Of a DNA stretch of 64,000 nt, positions 1 to 11,100 are shown in pieces; the stretch's first letter is position 1, and every line of letters starts with the position of its first letter. The translations under genes were made by a program, and so were the position numbers. The DNA is from Eudorina sp. 2006-703-Eu-15 (taxonomy: Eukaryota; Chlorophyta; Chlorophyceae; Chlamydomonadales; Volvocaceae). Under the pieces are notes generated by a model, which was given only the letters and a program-made list of their open reading frames with translations, did no database searches and was not told the origin of the DNA. Location: NCBI GenBank assembly GCA_003117195.1, contig BDSI01000018.1, forward strand, positions 534,230-598,229. The letters run 5' to 3'.

Positions 1-194
1 TGACCTACATCTCCAAAACACGTGCTCCCACGTTTCGGGAAAACTCATCGTTACAACCCAGTAACGACTGGAACTCAAGTACGATGCACACCTATCGTAA
101 ACTCGGCTCCAAACCTGAAACCTGAAACCGCTCAGCACGCTGCCGTACACCTCCTTGCTCTCAGGAGGACTGTACGGCGAAGTACTGGAAACCT

Positions 195-476
195 TTACGC
201 AATCAGCTGTCGGCGGCGTGCCACCATCATCCCGGCCTGCACCGGGTGCTGCGCCGCCAGCTCCGGGTTCCGGGCAATGAGAGCCGGGACCGGCGGGACC
301 GCCGGGGCCGCCGCCTGGGCTGCCACCGGGGCCGCCAGAGCCGCCTGGGCTGCGGGATCCTGCTGTCCACCCGCCAGCTCGCGCCTGCGCTGGCGGCAGT
401 TGCGTGCCAGGTGCCCTTCCTCACCGCAGTGCCAGCACACTCCGCCGCGTCCTCCGTGGCCCCCAGCGGCCCCCAC
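195..476 (-). pseudogene. gag fragment with CCHC zinc knuckle
   Basis: The 93-residue frame begins with a Gly-rich stretch and has CWHCGEEGHLARNC, a perfect C-X2-C-X4-H-X4-C zinc knuckle of retroelement nucleocapsids, followed by an Ala/Pro-rich tail. No protease or reverse transcriptase follows. The start is not conserved and the capsid part is missing, so it is a fragment. It would bind the element RNA in an intact relative. Confidence 0.7.
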
Positions 477-1241
477 CGCGGCCGCGGCGGCCGCGGTGGG
501 GGCCGCTGTATCTCTTAGGTGTTACATTATCATATACCATAAGTAGACCAAAGCAGAGAGAACTCTCCACACAAGTACGCAAGGATAAAGTCCCTGGTAC
601 GGCAAAGGTCCTTAAGCTCTATTGGAAAAGGGAACGGTTGCTAGTCGCTGACCGAACCAAAGCACTTTCCAACACTCCCACGCGGGCAGCGGACTAAAAC
701 CGAATCTCCAACACTACCAGCTCTCCAACTTCAGAGCTAATACAACACGCCACAGAGACAGGCGTTAACCATTGCAATCACAATCCAATCAAAATTCAAT
801 TAGGACCAGCAAAAGCTTCGGCACGCAGCGAAGCAAGCGACCCACAACTCCTGTCGCACAAGCCAAACGCACAAGCGATCCGTTGACCTGCAAGCGCGTC
901 TCACACAATCAGGTAATGATGCGGTGTCCTGCAACACAACTGTCGTAAGCAATCACTTGCCAGTCTCATGTACAACTCCATCTCGAACCGGCTCCCACGG
1001 TTCTGCAATACAGGCCTCTCTATCAGTTGGACACAACTGAAACTCAACTCAAAATACACCACCGAATGCTCGTCGGTACGGGAAACACCGCCACTTCTCT
1101 CGCTGGCGTGCGGAAGACAAATCTCTCGAGTTCACCCGACTCGGAAAACTGTTCTCGAGCTCACCTGGCCCGGAATACCAACTCTCGAGTACTCCTGACT
1201 CGGAATAACTGCCGTATCTCTCGCCGGCTAGCGGAATCACA

Positions 1242-1435
1242 TGACCTACATCTCCAAAACACGTGCTCCCACGTTTCGGGAAAACTCATCGTTACAACCC
1301 AGTAACGACTGGAACTCAAGTACGATGCACACCTATCGTAAACTCGGCTCCAAACCTGAAACCTGAAACCGCTCAGCACGCTGCCGTACACCTCCTTGCT
1401 CTCAGGAGGACTGTACGGCGAAGTACTGGAAACCT
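1242..1435. repeat. second copy of the 195-bp terminal repeat
   Basis: Direct repeat of 1-195, including the stretch ACGATGCACACCTATCG and the palindrome-like CACCTCCTTGCTCTCAGGAGG. Identity stops at GGAAACCT on both sides, followed by unrelated sequence (196 and 1436). Confidence 0.8.
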
Positions 1436-2357
1436 GTGGGGTTTGTTGTGGCGTTAGCACTTTGCTGGAGCACTTTGCTAGAACGGGATCAGGACGCGCA
1501 GTTGCCCGTGGTTTCGGGGCGGTTGCTCCAGCTTCAGTTCTTCTCAGCGATCGGCGGGTCGTACTGGTCGTACTGGTTGTACTGGTCGTACCAGAGTTCC
1601 AGCGGTTCCGTATTCTCACGGTTGCATGCAGATTATTATGTACTTTCAAAAGTCTCTCGGTCGAATCGAAATCCAACGGGAAAGGATACGTACGTGTCGG
1701 GGGCTCCTCGACAGGCCCTGACACACATTGCCGGCGCGGTCCGACGTCTCAAGTTGGCCAGGGCTGACCGGCTGTCGACGAAGAGCACCCCGCTGCACTC
1801 GCCCTGACCCGGACCCACATCACGACACAACACGTTATTGACCCAGATCCCAACAAAAATGGGGGAGGGCACGCCGGCTGGCCAGTCCGCCAGGACGAAA
1901 CCGCGCGAGCAACATACAACAGCCACATACCGCAGCGACCTCTGCAGCAGCGGGTGCGGGGGTGTGGCCTTGTTGCCTGCGCAAGGCATGCAGCGGTGTG
2001 CTTCCAGGTTGGAACGGTGCGCTGCTGTGGATCACGACTTCGAGAGGTGGTTGTAGCGCGGCTCCAGTCATGTCTGCGACCGCCTGAGCAAGCTGGCGCC
2101 CAACTTGAATGGGAATTACAGGGCGTGCGTGAGGCAATCAAGGCGGCCAGGAAATGACGTGTCTGCCGTGCGTCACCTACACTGTTGATGGAACTACCCT
2201 AATGCGCGAGCTGCGACCTGTTGACGTGTCGAGGCCACATCCGGGTTGTTCGATCGGCGGACAAACGGCGGTGGCGACGGCGATGGCATCCCTGCGACTC
2301 CTTCGCGTACATACCGTACCCCGTGAGCGGTGCAGGGCTGTGCCGGTGTACAATGTC
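1436..2357. other. intergenic, no convincing gene
   Basis: Several overlapping frames exist on both strands but none has a recognisable domain or splice-consistent structure. At 1558-1595 there is a short tandem GTACTGGTC/TTGTACTGG repeat. Confidence 0.5.
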
Positions 2358-2741
2358 TGTTGTATCCACGTATTTAGGTGGTAGTAAGAACTACCGATTG
2401 TTGAGTCGCAGTGTGCTTAAATGCACCAGGTCCGCGCCCAGTAGTGTACGGCGAGCCGCCACTTGGACGAAGGGTCAGTGAGGCAACGGTTTAACCGTCA
2501 GTTTGAACTCAGCAACCGGAGTCACACAGAATCAGCTACCAGGACCAGTTGTCCTAATTGTAAACAGATTACAATTACCAGCAGAATAACAGGATTCGGC
2601 AGTCCGAAATACAGGTTCGTAAACAGTTACGTATCAGCAAAGTGTAAGGAACAGCTTCCTCAAAAGTGACAGCAAATACAGAACAGTAAAATACCATAAA
2701 GAGCATATTGTTGATTATGCGAGACAGAGCATAATACAACA
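2358..2741 (-). repeat. LTR of Ty3 family 1
   Basis: Bounded by perfect inverted ends TGTTGTAT…ATACAACA, 384 bp. The copy at 59,181-59,564 has the same length, and the 68-codon frame read through each LTR translates identically, so the two copies look recent. Confidence 0.92.
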
Positions 2742-2757
2742 ACTATCCCCCCTCTGG
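2742..2757 (-). promoter_or_regulatory. polypurine tract
   Basis: On the minus strand CCAGAGGGGGGATAGT lies directly before the LTR, the place where plus-strand DNA synthesis is primed. The pol stop codon TAG is inside it. Confidence 0.8.
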
Positions 2758-3780
2758 TGGCAGCGTCCTCGCTGCTTGCTTGGCCTGCGACCGAACCTCA
2801 TCCAAAACAGGCTTCAGATCAGGTGTGAAGTTGCGAGCGGGTTCCCACGAATTGTGCTCAGATGAGTAGCCAGCCCATTTAACGAGCCACTCTTGCACAA
2901 AGCGAGTCCGTTTGCCAGTGCGAACGCGGCGACAACGGTAGTCCAGAACGCGTTCAACAGAAAACAGAGGTTGGTCTTCAGTCAGCCAGGCAACAGGTTC
3001 AGGACTAGTATCCATTTCATCAGCGGCGTCAGATGCGCGCGAATGATAAGGACGAACCAGAGACACGTGGAAGGTCGGGTGAATGCGCATGTCCAAGGGC
3101 AGGCGCAACTCAACCGCAACAGAACCAACCATGCGTACGACAGGGTACGGGCCAACCCAGCGAGGGAGAAGCTTCCGAGGCCCACGTGACATGTCACGCA
3201 AGTGCTTCGTACTCAGCATCACCAACTGCCCAGCGGCGTAAGTGACAGGCTTCTTACCCCGGTTGTAGTAATCAGCAGCCCGTTGTTGCGCTGCGTCCAA
3301 GCAGGACTTAGCTTCAGACAGACGAGACACAAAGCTCCGTGCAAACTGCTTCGCGGCAGGAACGTTGACGTCCAACTCCCGCCAGACAGGAAGCGCAGGG
3401 TGAAATCCGTAGTTCAGGAAGAACGGACTCTTGCCAGTGGAGCGATTCACTGCGTTGTTCAGCGCGAACTCAGCAGCAGACAGATGAGTGTCCCAGGTAT
3501 CAGGGTTACGGCCAGCAAAGTTGCGCAGCATGTCACCAAGTGTACGATTCATGCGCTCAGTTTGACCGTCAGACTGGGGGTGATACGCAGTGGACAGATT
3601 CACACGCATATCCAGCAGATCCCCAAGCGCTCCCCAGAACTTGCTCGTGAAACGCGGATCGCGATCAGAGACAATGCCCTTAGGAACACCATGCAAACGT
3701 ACGACGTTGTCAAAGAACAAACGTGCAGCCTGCTCAGCAGTACAGGACGTGGTGGTGGGCGCCAGATGCCCTATGGCATA
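2743..3780 (-). pseudogene. Ty3 integrase core fragment plus chromodomain
   Basis: The open frame 2,743-3,720 continues without a stop to about 3,770. It contains the integrase core from the second catalytic Asp region (GIVSDRDPRFTSKFW) through the Glu region (HPQSDGQTERMNRTL), the GPY-like module (RWVGPYPVV) and a C-terminal chromodomain (VKWAGYSSEHNSWEP). In intact chromoviruses this protein inserts the cDNA and the chromodomain directs it to chromatin. The zinc-binding N-terminus, RT, RNase H, protease and gag are absent, so it cannot act alone. Start is a truncation, not a real initiation codon. Confidence 0.9.
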
Positions 3781-3787
3781 GAAAGGT

Positions 3788-4214
3788 GATTCATTGATTC
3801 ATGTGGGCCTGCTGCGGTGCTGCTACACATGCAACCCTTTCGTTTTTAGCTGGCTCGACCCGTCGGCTTCCATGACCATACGTGTGGGCCAGCCAGCAGC
3901 ACTTCGTGCGGTCACGGCCGCACCGGGCCACACGACACTGATGGTGTGTGCTCGAGTGCTCCTTCCCTCTGTAAAAAATGGTTTGCGTTACGTGCAGAGC
4001 TAATCGAAGCGTATCAAACCCGCTGCAGTATAATATGCGGACGCCAAACATCTGAGGTATCAGGGGCCTTTTGATGTTTTGATGTGGTGGTGGTGGTGTG
4101 TGTGTTACATGGTTGGGGGTGCGTAACCCCATACCTGCACATATCCATACGAGCCGGAGGTCCAAGGGCAAACAAAACGCCCAAAAGCACTGGTTTGCAA
4201 TACCGCATTAACAG
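3788..4214. other. intergenic, old dispersed repeat
   Basis: No gene. Part of 3,850-4,060 resembles 13,300-13,530 and more weakly 19,160-19,300 (shared CTCCTTCCCTCTGTAAA and CGGACGCCAA), so it is a diverged dispersed repeat. A TGGTGG/TGTG simple repeat lies near 4,083-4,105. Confidence 0.5.
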
Positions 4215-6045
4215 GAGTCGACGAGACTAGCGCCCAAAGGGCACGATAGAATTACGGTGAGCCCACATGCGCTCCAACATCTTTGCCAAACGAGCCGGAT
4301 CCCAGGCAATCGCCTCCCTCATCGTATTAGGGCGGTGAAACCCTTCCTCAGCGCGTATTGCATCGTAAGCCGGGCAGTCGAGTAGAACATGCTTCTCATC
4401 TTCAATCTGGTCTTCAGAGCGGCAGCAACGGCAGACCCGTTGTCCTCTAGGGACATGTATGGTGCCTACCCCTCCGCGCCCTGTTAGACTCAAGTGCCCA
4501 ACAACAAAGCCTGAATTGCATTAGCTTCCGGTGCGCGGAACGGGGGATAAAAACTGTAGCGTGCGGTTGCCACATAACGGCCGCCGCACCCATAAACGAC
4601 AGGCCCATCCAATGCTTGTACTTCGACATATGGATCCCCGGCTGCTTCCCGTCTGATGGGTAATTGTCTGGCTCGACATCGAGGCGCACATGTTCCCAAC
4701 CGCTCATTAGTCGTACCCTGATCGCCGTCACAATCTGAGCCTCGGGAAGAGGTTTGGACAGCAACCACTCAACTCGCTGTTCAACACCTTCTGCATCGTG
4801 AGGTAGCCCGCTCCAAATATCACACTCTAAGTACGACATTAAACGCAAGAACGAGGCTCCCCAACCGCCCCGTTCAGGGTCGGTGAGTGCATTGATAACC
4901 TCCTGACATAGGACTGCGTGTGCGACCGTGCCCTTCTGCGTCTGCAGGCGGTTCCAAAAGCGAACCACTTGCTTCACCAAACAGTAACGCAGGGGAAGCT
5001 CGGCCAATTCTGCGAAAAGAAGGCGGTGGGCTGGGCGAGCAGCCCCCACAATTTGTCGCATGAACGCAATCTGCAGCTGGACTGCATCATCGTGTAGGCA
5101 CGCTTCAAAAAGTCCTTCTGCCAGGTTGTTCGCATCGCGTCGTCTCCCCACCCTGTTCAAAACCTCTGTCAACGCAAAAGGGCCCCAAGCCTGACAACCA
5201 TACAGCAAAATCGCTCGAACTTGAGTGACAAAACACCTCATTCGCACGTCGGGGGCGAAAAGCTTCAGCTTATCCAATTTGGAGCTCAAAGAGAACATAG
5301 CGGCCCGGCCGGTATCGTTCAACTGCTGTCGACAGGCACTGAAAGGCCGCGAGGGCCCATACACCAGGCCGAGATAACGCGCGCTGTCCTTGGCTGGTAC
5401 TACTTGCCCGGAAAGCCGTAGCTGCTCGCAGGCTGAACTAACCTCTGTACGCCGGGACTCATCGCATGCAAAAACTAAACGCTCACATTTCGCTACATTA
5501 GGCCGCATTCCAAAAGCCTCACAAAATTGGTCCACAAGGCCCAGCAGTTCCGCCATACGTTCCACGGACGTCGCCAATAGACTCACATCATCTGCGTAAA
5601 GCAGGATGGAAACGCGCTTGCCACCCACCAGGGGTACCTCGTGCTTCCGCGCTCTGGCGACCACCAGGTCGTGCACGTCAATCAAGTCCGCCAGCGTCTC
5701 GATGAAAAGGCCGAACAGTTCTGTCGACAGAGGGCAACCTTGTTTCACTCCCTGCTTCGACTCAAAATCCCCGCCGACCTTCCCATTAACCTTCATGACC
5801 ATGCACACCTTCTCATACGCTCTTTTTAGGGCCTCCAACATGGGTCCACCAACACCTCGCTGTTGCAAACGAGGCCACATGTGCTCGCGCGGCACCCTAT
5901 CGAACGCCTTTTCAAAATCGATTTGCACAATGATTAGCGGGGGTTGCCCTGCACGCCGGTGACGCATGGTGTTTTGATGTATGGCGACAGAGCCGAGAAT
6001 GTGAGGACAAACAGTCCGTGCGTGGTAAGCAGGATCCACCATATG
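4215..6045 (-). mobile_element. 5'-truncated LINE (non-LTR retrotransposon)
   Basis: The minus-strand frame carries reverse transcriptase blocks and a C-terminal zinc-finger tail and stops abruptly upstream of the RT palm, as expected for LINE 5' truncation during target-primed reverse transcription. The 3' border is about 4,215. Confidence 0.88.
4227..6042 (-). pseudogene. LINE reverse transcriptase, C-terminal two thirds
   Basis: RT motifs in order: DFEKAFDRVPREHMW (first catalytic Asp), GVKQGCPLSTELFGLF, and LLYADDVSLLA (the YADD active site), followed by a thumb and a long C-terminal region. A frame break near 4,490 separates the main frame (6,042-4,447) from the last 88 codons, which hold CRCC…H…C (CRCCRSEDQIEDEKHVLLDC), the CCHC-type tail of algal LINEs. 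The endonuclease and the N-terminal RT blocks are missing. It would copy the element RNA at a nicked target; here it is inactive. Confidence 0.88.
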
Positions 6046-6099
6046 CGAGGATCAGGCTCCCCGAAACTGCCCAGCAACTCGGGCCTTACTGCCACGTCA

Positions 6100-6412
6100 G
6101 TCGCTCTCTTACTTTAATTAATTAACCGTTACAAGGTGGACCCGTATCCCGACCGGGTGTTCCAACGGGCCCAGATAGCTCGTAGGTGCCTCGTCTCATC
6201 AACCCCTACCAAGGACTGCGCACCCATCCTCCATCACCCGCGGGGGGGTCACGCAGCCATACCGGCCACTACACCAGGTTACCAGCGCGCCAAGATTGCC
6301 TCTCCTGGAAACCGCGCCAGACCCGCCTAATCACACGGCGGTGAGGGGACGGGGATTCGAACCGCCGATCTCTGGACAGAATGCCATCCAGTGTCTTGCC
6401 CATTAGACGACC
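6100..6412 (-). mobile_element. tRNA-related SINE-like unit
   Basis: On the minus strand 6,410-6,337 resembles a tRNA: a G-rich 5' acceptor strand, D-arm GTCTAATGGGCAAGAC, a CTGGA/TCCAG stem enclosing an overlong 10-nt loop, and GGTTCGAATCC (B box). The T stem mispairs and the loop is too long for a working tRNA. It is followed by about 230 nt of body ending in TGTAACGG, where TGTAA is the usual volvocine polyadenylation signal. Best explained as a SINE (SINEX-type) derived from a tRNA; a decayed tRNA gene is the alternative. Confidence 0.5.
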
Positions 6413-7970
6413 CCCCCTTACTTGTGGACCTGCAGGCAAAAGCCTAGAACTCAGCCCAATCAGGAAGACTCGCACTTTGCCTATTGATCATTAAGTAACC
6501 GGACGCTAATGACTGCTAGCTAGCCATCCACATACCGCCCCGCGGCTCGTCCATCCGTAATCCAGGGACTAGCTGCATCACGGCGGACCGATATGGGCTG
6601 CGCGCATCAGTGCGCACCAATATGCGCGCACGCACTGTACCATTAATGAGGCAACTGACTGTCCTTAAGCCAGCCAGGCGCGCGCCACGTCACTGCTTGC
6701 AAGGAAAGCCCCAGCTGCCCCATGGATTGCAAGTAGCTGTAACAACTGCATTATTTGGAATGTAGCTGCCAGGTCTGTCTGCCGGGTGACATACCTACGT
6801 ACCCCGTCCAGCCGTCCATCCCCGAGCGAGGCACGCAATACACAACTAACCTGCCGCGGTGGTATACGCACACACACAGCGAGTGAACCCCACACACGGG
6901 CGACCATCCGTGTGCGTCCATCCGCGGTCCCGGACGCACGCTCGTGCGTTACACGGTCTGAGGTGCGAGCGGTAGGTATCAGTCCGGACCCGCCTCCACC
7001 AGCCGCAAAGACCCGCCCTCGCATTTCGCTAGCACTGCAGGCTGGCTAATCAAGCACGTGCGTGCTGGCGACAAGGAACCTACACCACGCACGGGGCTGG
7101 ACGGACCTGCTAGGTCGGTGCCTCTGCTCGTTTGGGTGGTTGTGCTGGCGATGCTGAGCCCGCTTCCCTTTGCGCAGCGTTGCGGTGCGGGGGTGCCTTG
7201 CTGCTTGTTGGTCCAATTAGAGCTGTCGTATTTGCGTGGGCGCGTTGAATGGGGTCAGGTTCCACCATGTCATGTTCGCACAGGCCGGGCGCTACGCACC
7301 CAATCTTGAAAGTCGGTGTGCCATCGTTGATTCAGTCGTCTTACGTGGCGCCCGGTACTGCAGCCCTCAACCAGACGGTCTTTCCGTCGCCAGTTGCTTG
7401 CATGCTACCGGGGTGCAGGGTCTGCGGCCTTTCCTCCGGAACACGACTGCCATTAGGTTGCGCCTGGTGTAACGCGGTGTAACTGTTTGAGCACTTTCGA
7501 ACATCCCGCAAGTGGACTCCATGAGGGTCGGTGCGTGGTGCGTCGTGAGGGAATGATGAACATGATATCAGCGGCTGACATTTCGTGAATAAATGGTTTA
7601 GTTGTTTAAGTATTTTGGATTTCAGATCTATTCAGAACGAACTGACTCATGTGTATGACTTCTTGGCTATACCGGTGAATGCTGGAGGAGGGACGGAATG
7701 GTTTTGACAATTTGGTTAAAGACTACGCCCAATATAATTTTACTACGTGATTTTTGATTACCACGGTCATGGACGTTTCAAATGCTCGGAAGGGCTCGAG
7801 CCTCCCACAGTGCGCGTGCGGGGCTCGCACGGGAATCGCAATTTACAGTCGGCGTTCGCAAACTCAAGGCTGCACAGGGCACACGTTATCGCAGCATACA
7901 TGAAATAATTTAGAATCACCTGATTTTGCACTGCCATTGTTCATGCCTCGAAATTACGTACAGCGTAGCT
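6413..7970. other. intergenic with dispersed repeats
   Basis: No gene found. 6,674-6,793 is a diverged copy of 25,309-25,413 (shared CAAGGAAAGCCCCAGCTGCC and CTGTCTGCCGGGTGACA), with an internal duplication of GTAGCTG. 6,440-6,570 resembles 19,540-19,640 (TACCGCCCCGCGGC). From about 7,740 the sequence begins to resemble that upstream of the second SRCR gene, marking the left edge of the duplicated unit. Confidence 0.55.
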
Positions 7971-7975
7971 TCCTG

Positions 7976-8092
7976 TCGTAACCGGACGCGACTGACGCGA
8001 CCGCACGCGACCCGGCTCGAGACCGGACGCGACCGACCGATGACTGAGGTGTAACGGCAGCAGTACCCATATTTGCATAACAAATATAAATA
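7976..8092 (+). promoter_or_regulatory. promoter of SRCR gene A
   Basis: TATAAATA at 8,085-8,092 lies 73 bp before the start codon. Upstream 7,976-8,040 has a cluster of GCGACTGACGCGACC-like motifs, also found upstream of the paralogue (14,091-14,126). The shared cluster and TATA spacing suggest a common control region. Confidence 0.6.
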
Positions 8093-8164
8093 CCTTAGTA
8101 GGTACTACCGTACCATCATACATTATAATCCAGATTCATTTGGTTTTCTAGGGTCATCTTGCAA

Positions 8165-11100
8165 ATGGCTGTCACCCTGAAATGTAGTCGAACCTTGGTG
8201 CTGCTGACAGCACTAGTACCACACCTGGGAATCGGTGAGTGCGTTCACATTCTGTAAACATGTTATTTATGACGCGGGGCGGGCAAACAAAACGATAACA
8301 ATAACAATAACGCTTCCGATATATGAGGGTGTGCGCGGCTTTTTAATGTGCGTTACAGTTTTACTTGTCAATAGGTCAACAACCTTGACATAAAATTTGC
8401 ACACTTTTTTGCACATATGAACCGCAATCAGTTGCTTTGCCTCACAAGGCATTCGTGTATATAATCCCTGGCGCAAACGGTTTGTTTGCTTGCAGGTCTC
8501 ATCGGAGCGGCCACATCTCAATTTACTTGTAGGTGTACATTGGGCCCAAGGGGCTGCAGCATCAAAACCGTTGGCAATAAGTCATCAGTGCTGCTAGCGC
8601 GCTGTACAAGATCGCTCTTCGCTGTACACCACTGAACAATGAATGATTCACTGATATACAATCCACTGAATAAAATCCACTGATATGGAAAATGACTTTG
8701 ACCTTAATGAATCGGGTTGGTCGCGCAGACGAGAAGAACGGCGTACGGCTTGTTGGTGGTGACAAGACCAAGGGCCGCCTGGAGCTGCGGCCGAAGCAAC
8801 CTTGGTACACCAGCGACTGGGTGCAAGTGTGCGACGACGGTTCCTTCAATGACGAGGACGCGCAAACCATGTGCGAGATGCTGGATTACGAGTACGGCAG
8901 GAAGTACTACACCAGAGCAATCGCGTACCCATCGCCCGTGACGTAAGCTGGCGTCGCCCGGGCGAATACACATGTACACGTATTTTTATTTATTAATAAT
9001 ATAACAGTGGACCCCGCGGGTCATCTGTGACAGCCATAGCTTCCTCAGCATACACTGCATAAACCAAACCGCGCCACCGTGGTGCACCGGACAGGCTCCA
9101 CAACGGCACCGCCGTACCCACGCTACCAGGGAACCACCCCGTTACGTACTGAGAACCAACCAAAGCCACATATATACGCGTTTATGGTGGTTCACTCGGA
9201 CGGTCCGAGTCGGACCTCGCCCCAGCAGTGCGCGAACGGGCTCGGGCAGTGAACAAAATAAAGTCTCAACGTCCGTTCGGCGCCGTCCGGCCGTTTGTCA
9301 GATTGCGGGGCACTTGCCCTGCTGCACACAGCGCAAGGTTCGAACGCGGCGGGTCGTGCCTCGCACAGGGTCTCCGCCGTTTTGCAGATAAGAGGCAGTA
9401 CAGGGTCGCCGCGGCAATCTAGAACGCAACCCGCTCCCATTCAAATAACACATGTATCTTCCCAACGGCGTACACGGCTGCAGATCCCCGCAACGCACAT
9501 AGCCTTGTCGTTGACTGCCCCTGGCGTCCCATGTAATGACCCCTATCTACACGTCCCGACAGGGACGTGAAGGCCGGATACATCCGGTGCTTCGAGGACG
9601 ATAGCAGCGTCGACGGCTCCCGTCGCCTGCTGCGGGGGGTCATCGGAAGCGCAGATCACAGCATCCGCAGCAACGCCGCCGACAACGGAGTTTCGTCCAA
9701 GACAGCGACACGCAATGGCCGCAAGCTCCTCAGCCCTTGGTGGGGAGAGGTCGACAGCCCATCAACCGTGCCGTACAGCTGCAACTTCCGCAAGGGCACC
9801 TGCAACCCAGCTGGCCCCGTCGTAGGCATCCAGTGCTCCAGTAAGTACGGGTGCTGTACGGCATGCCGCCGCGCTTGGCAAATTGAGTACGTTTGTCGTT
9901 TGCTCTGAGCCGCACATATATACTGGCTGGTAGCTCTTATCGAGGGCGCGGTGGCTGGTGCTATGCGATTATGACCGCCCAGCCCATTAAGATAGCATCA
10001 TGGCACGCCTGTGCTCATGCAGGCAAGCCGTTCCCGCCCGCCCCGCCGCCCCCACCGTCGCCACCGAGCCCGCCATCTCGTAAGTGGCTGCGTGCGCGCC
10101 CATAATGAGAGTGCTGCCATTCGGTTTACATTCAGCTGTAACGTTCATTCATTCATTCCAAAAATCTCATTATTGGCGGTGCGGATTTTTGATGGCACGG
10201 AAAGGGCGAGCATGGCCCAATGCAAGGGTGTCCTTCATGCTTCCACCTAGTGAGCCCCTGAGTGAGCCAACGATGAGCGCACCTACATTTGCCCTCCTTG
10301 TAACGGTTACATTTGTCCTATGTGGGTTAGCCGTGCTTCCACGTCCCCTTAAACCTTCAAGCCCCTGACCAACCCTGGATAGCTAGATGTCCCACACAAT
10401 GATCCGTCCACCTCTTACTTCCCGCCCCATCGATTCCCCTTCCCCGCCTCGTTTCATCAGCTCCGCCGCCCGCCCCCAAGCTGGTCCGCATCATCAACAG
10501 CAGCCCCTCAAACGAGGACGGCAGTCTGGAGCCCAACTTGTGCCTCACCACCAGCGCTCGGGGCACCTGCGACACCTTCGCTCGCGTGGAGATGCTGGTG
10601 AGTGCCGAGCAGCAAGGCGCAGAGCGTGTGCGTGGAAGTGAAGTTTTGGCATGAGGGTGTGCGCAGCTCCTCGTCAATCGTCGGATGGGGGCTGAGACCC
10701 GTCGGTGCCCCTGCCTACACATACCTGCCGGCCAAGGGGTCTGGGGCCACTTGGGTTGCAGCTTTGAGCGCATCCCAACAGGTGCTGTCATGCGGCATTC
10801 ATACGACATGCCTTAAATGTCTGTACGTCCCACGTGATGGCCCGCACAGGTGGACTCCCCCAGCAAGATCACCCCTGGCAAGATCTGGGCGCCCGTCTGC
10901 AACATCACCAAGCCCGCATTGGCGTGGGCCGTTGCAAATTTGACATGCGCTCAGGTGGGTGGCGATACGGAGCACACTTGGCTGGGAGCCTTATCAGGAG
11001 GGTCTTCATGAACACACTCGGTCCCGGTAACTTCCAAGGTAACATGTTTTCAAGGACCCCGCACGGTAACACATACTGCTGACGTCGTGAATTCCATCGG

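Larger units (their letters stand above)
1..1435 (-). mobile_element. gag-only terminal-repeat element remnant
   Basis: Positions 1-195 recur almost exactly at 1241-1435 in the same orientation. Between them lies a minus-strand reading frame with a retroviral-type zinc knuckle (195-476). This is what a non-autonomous LTR element carrying only gag would look like, with the left repeat cut by the window edge. A possible left edge of the right repeat is TGTTACATTATC at about 521, giving a repeat near 915 bp, but the right edges (…GGAAACCT) do not show the usual CA end, so the LTR limits are inferred. A segmental duplication is the alternative. Confidence 0.5.
2358..3787 (-). mobile_element. 5'-truncated Ty3 chromovirus (family 1) with 3' LTR
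   Basis: Read on the minus strand: integrase C-terminal half, chromodomain, stop codon inside the polypurine tract, then a complete 384-bp LTR. Everything upstream of the integrase core is missing beyond about 3,770-3,787. The LTR matches the one at 59,181-59,564 in inverted orientation, so the two loci belong to one family. Confidence 0.9.

Noticed and set aside
1749..2141. possible minus-strand exon (130-codon frame)
   Set aside because: No domain, no consistent splice partners, composition like neighbouring non-coding DNA.
10023..10105. pherophorin call from the Pro/Ser hinge
   Set aside because: The hinge is short and is flanked by SRCR-type modules, not pherophorin domains.
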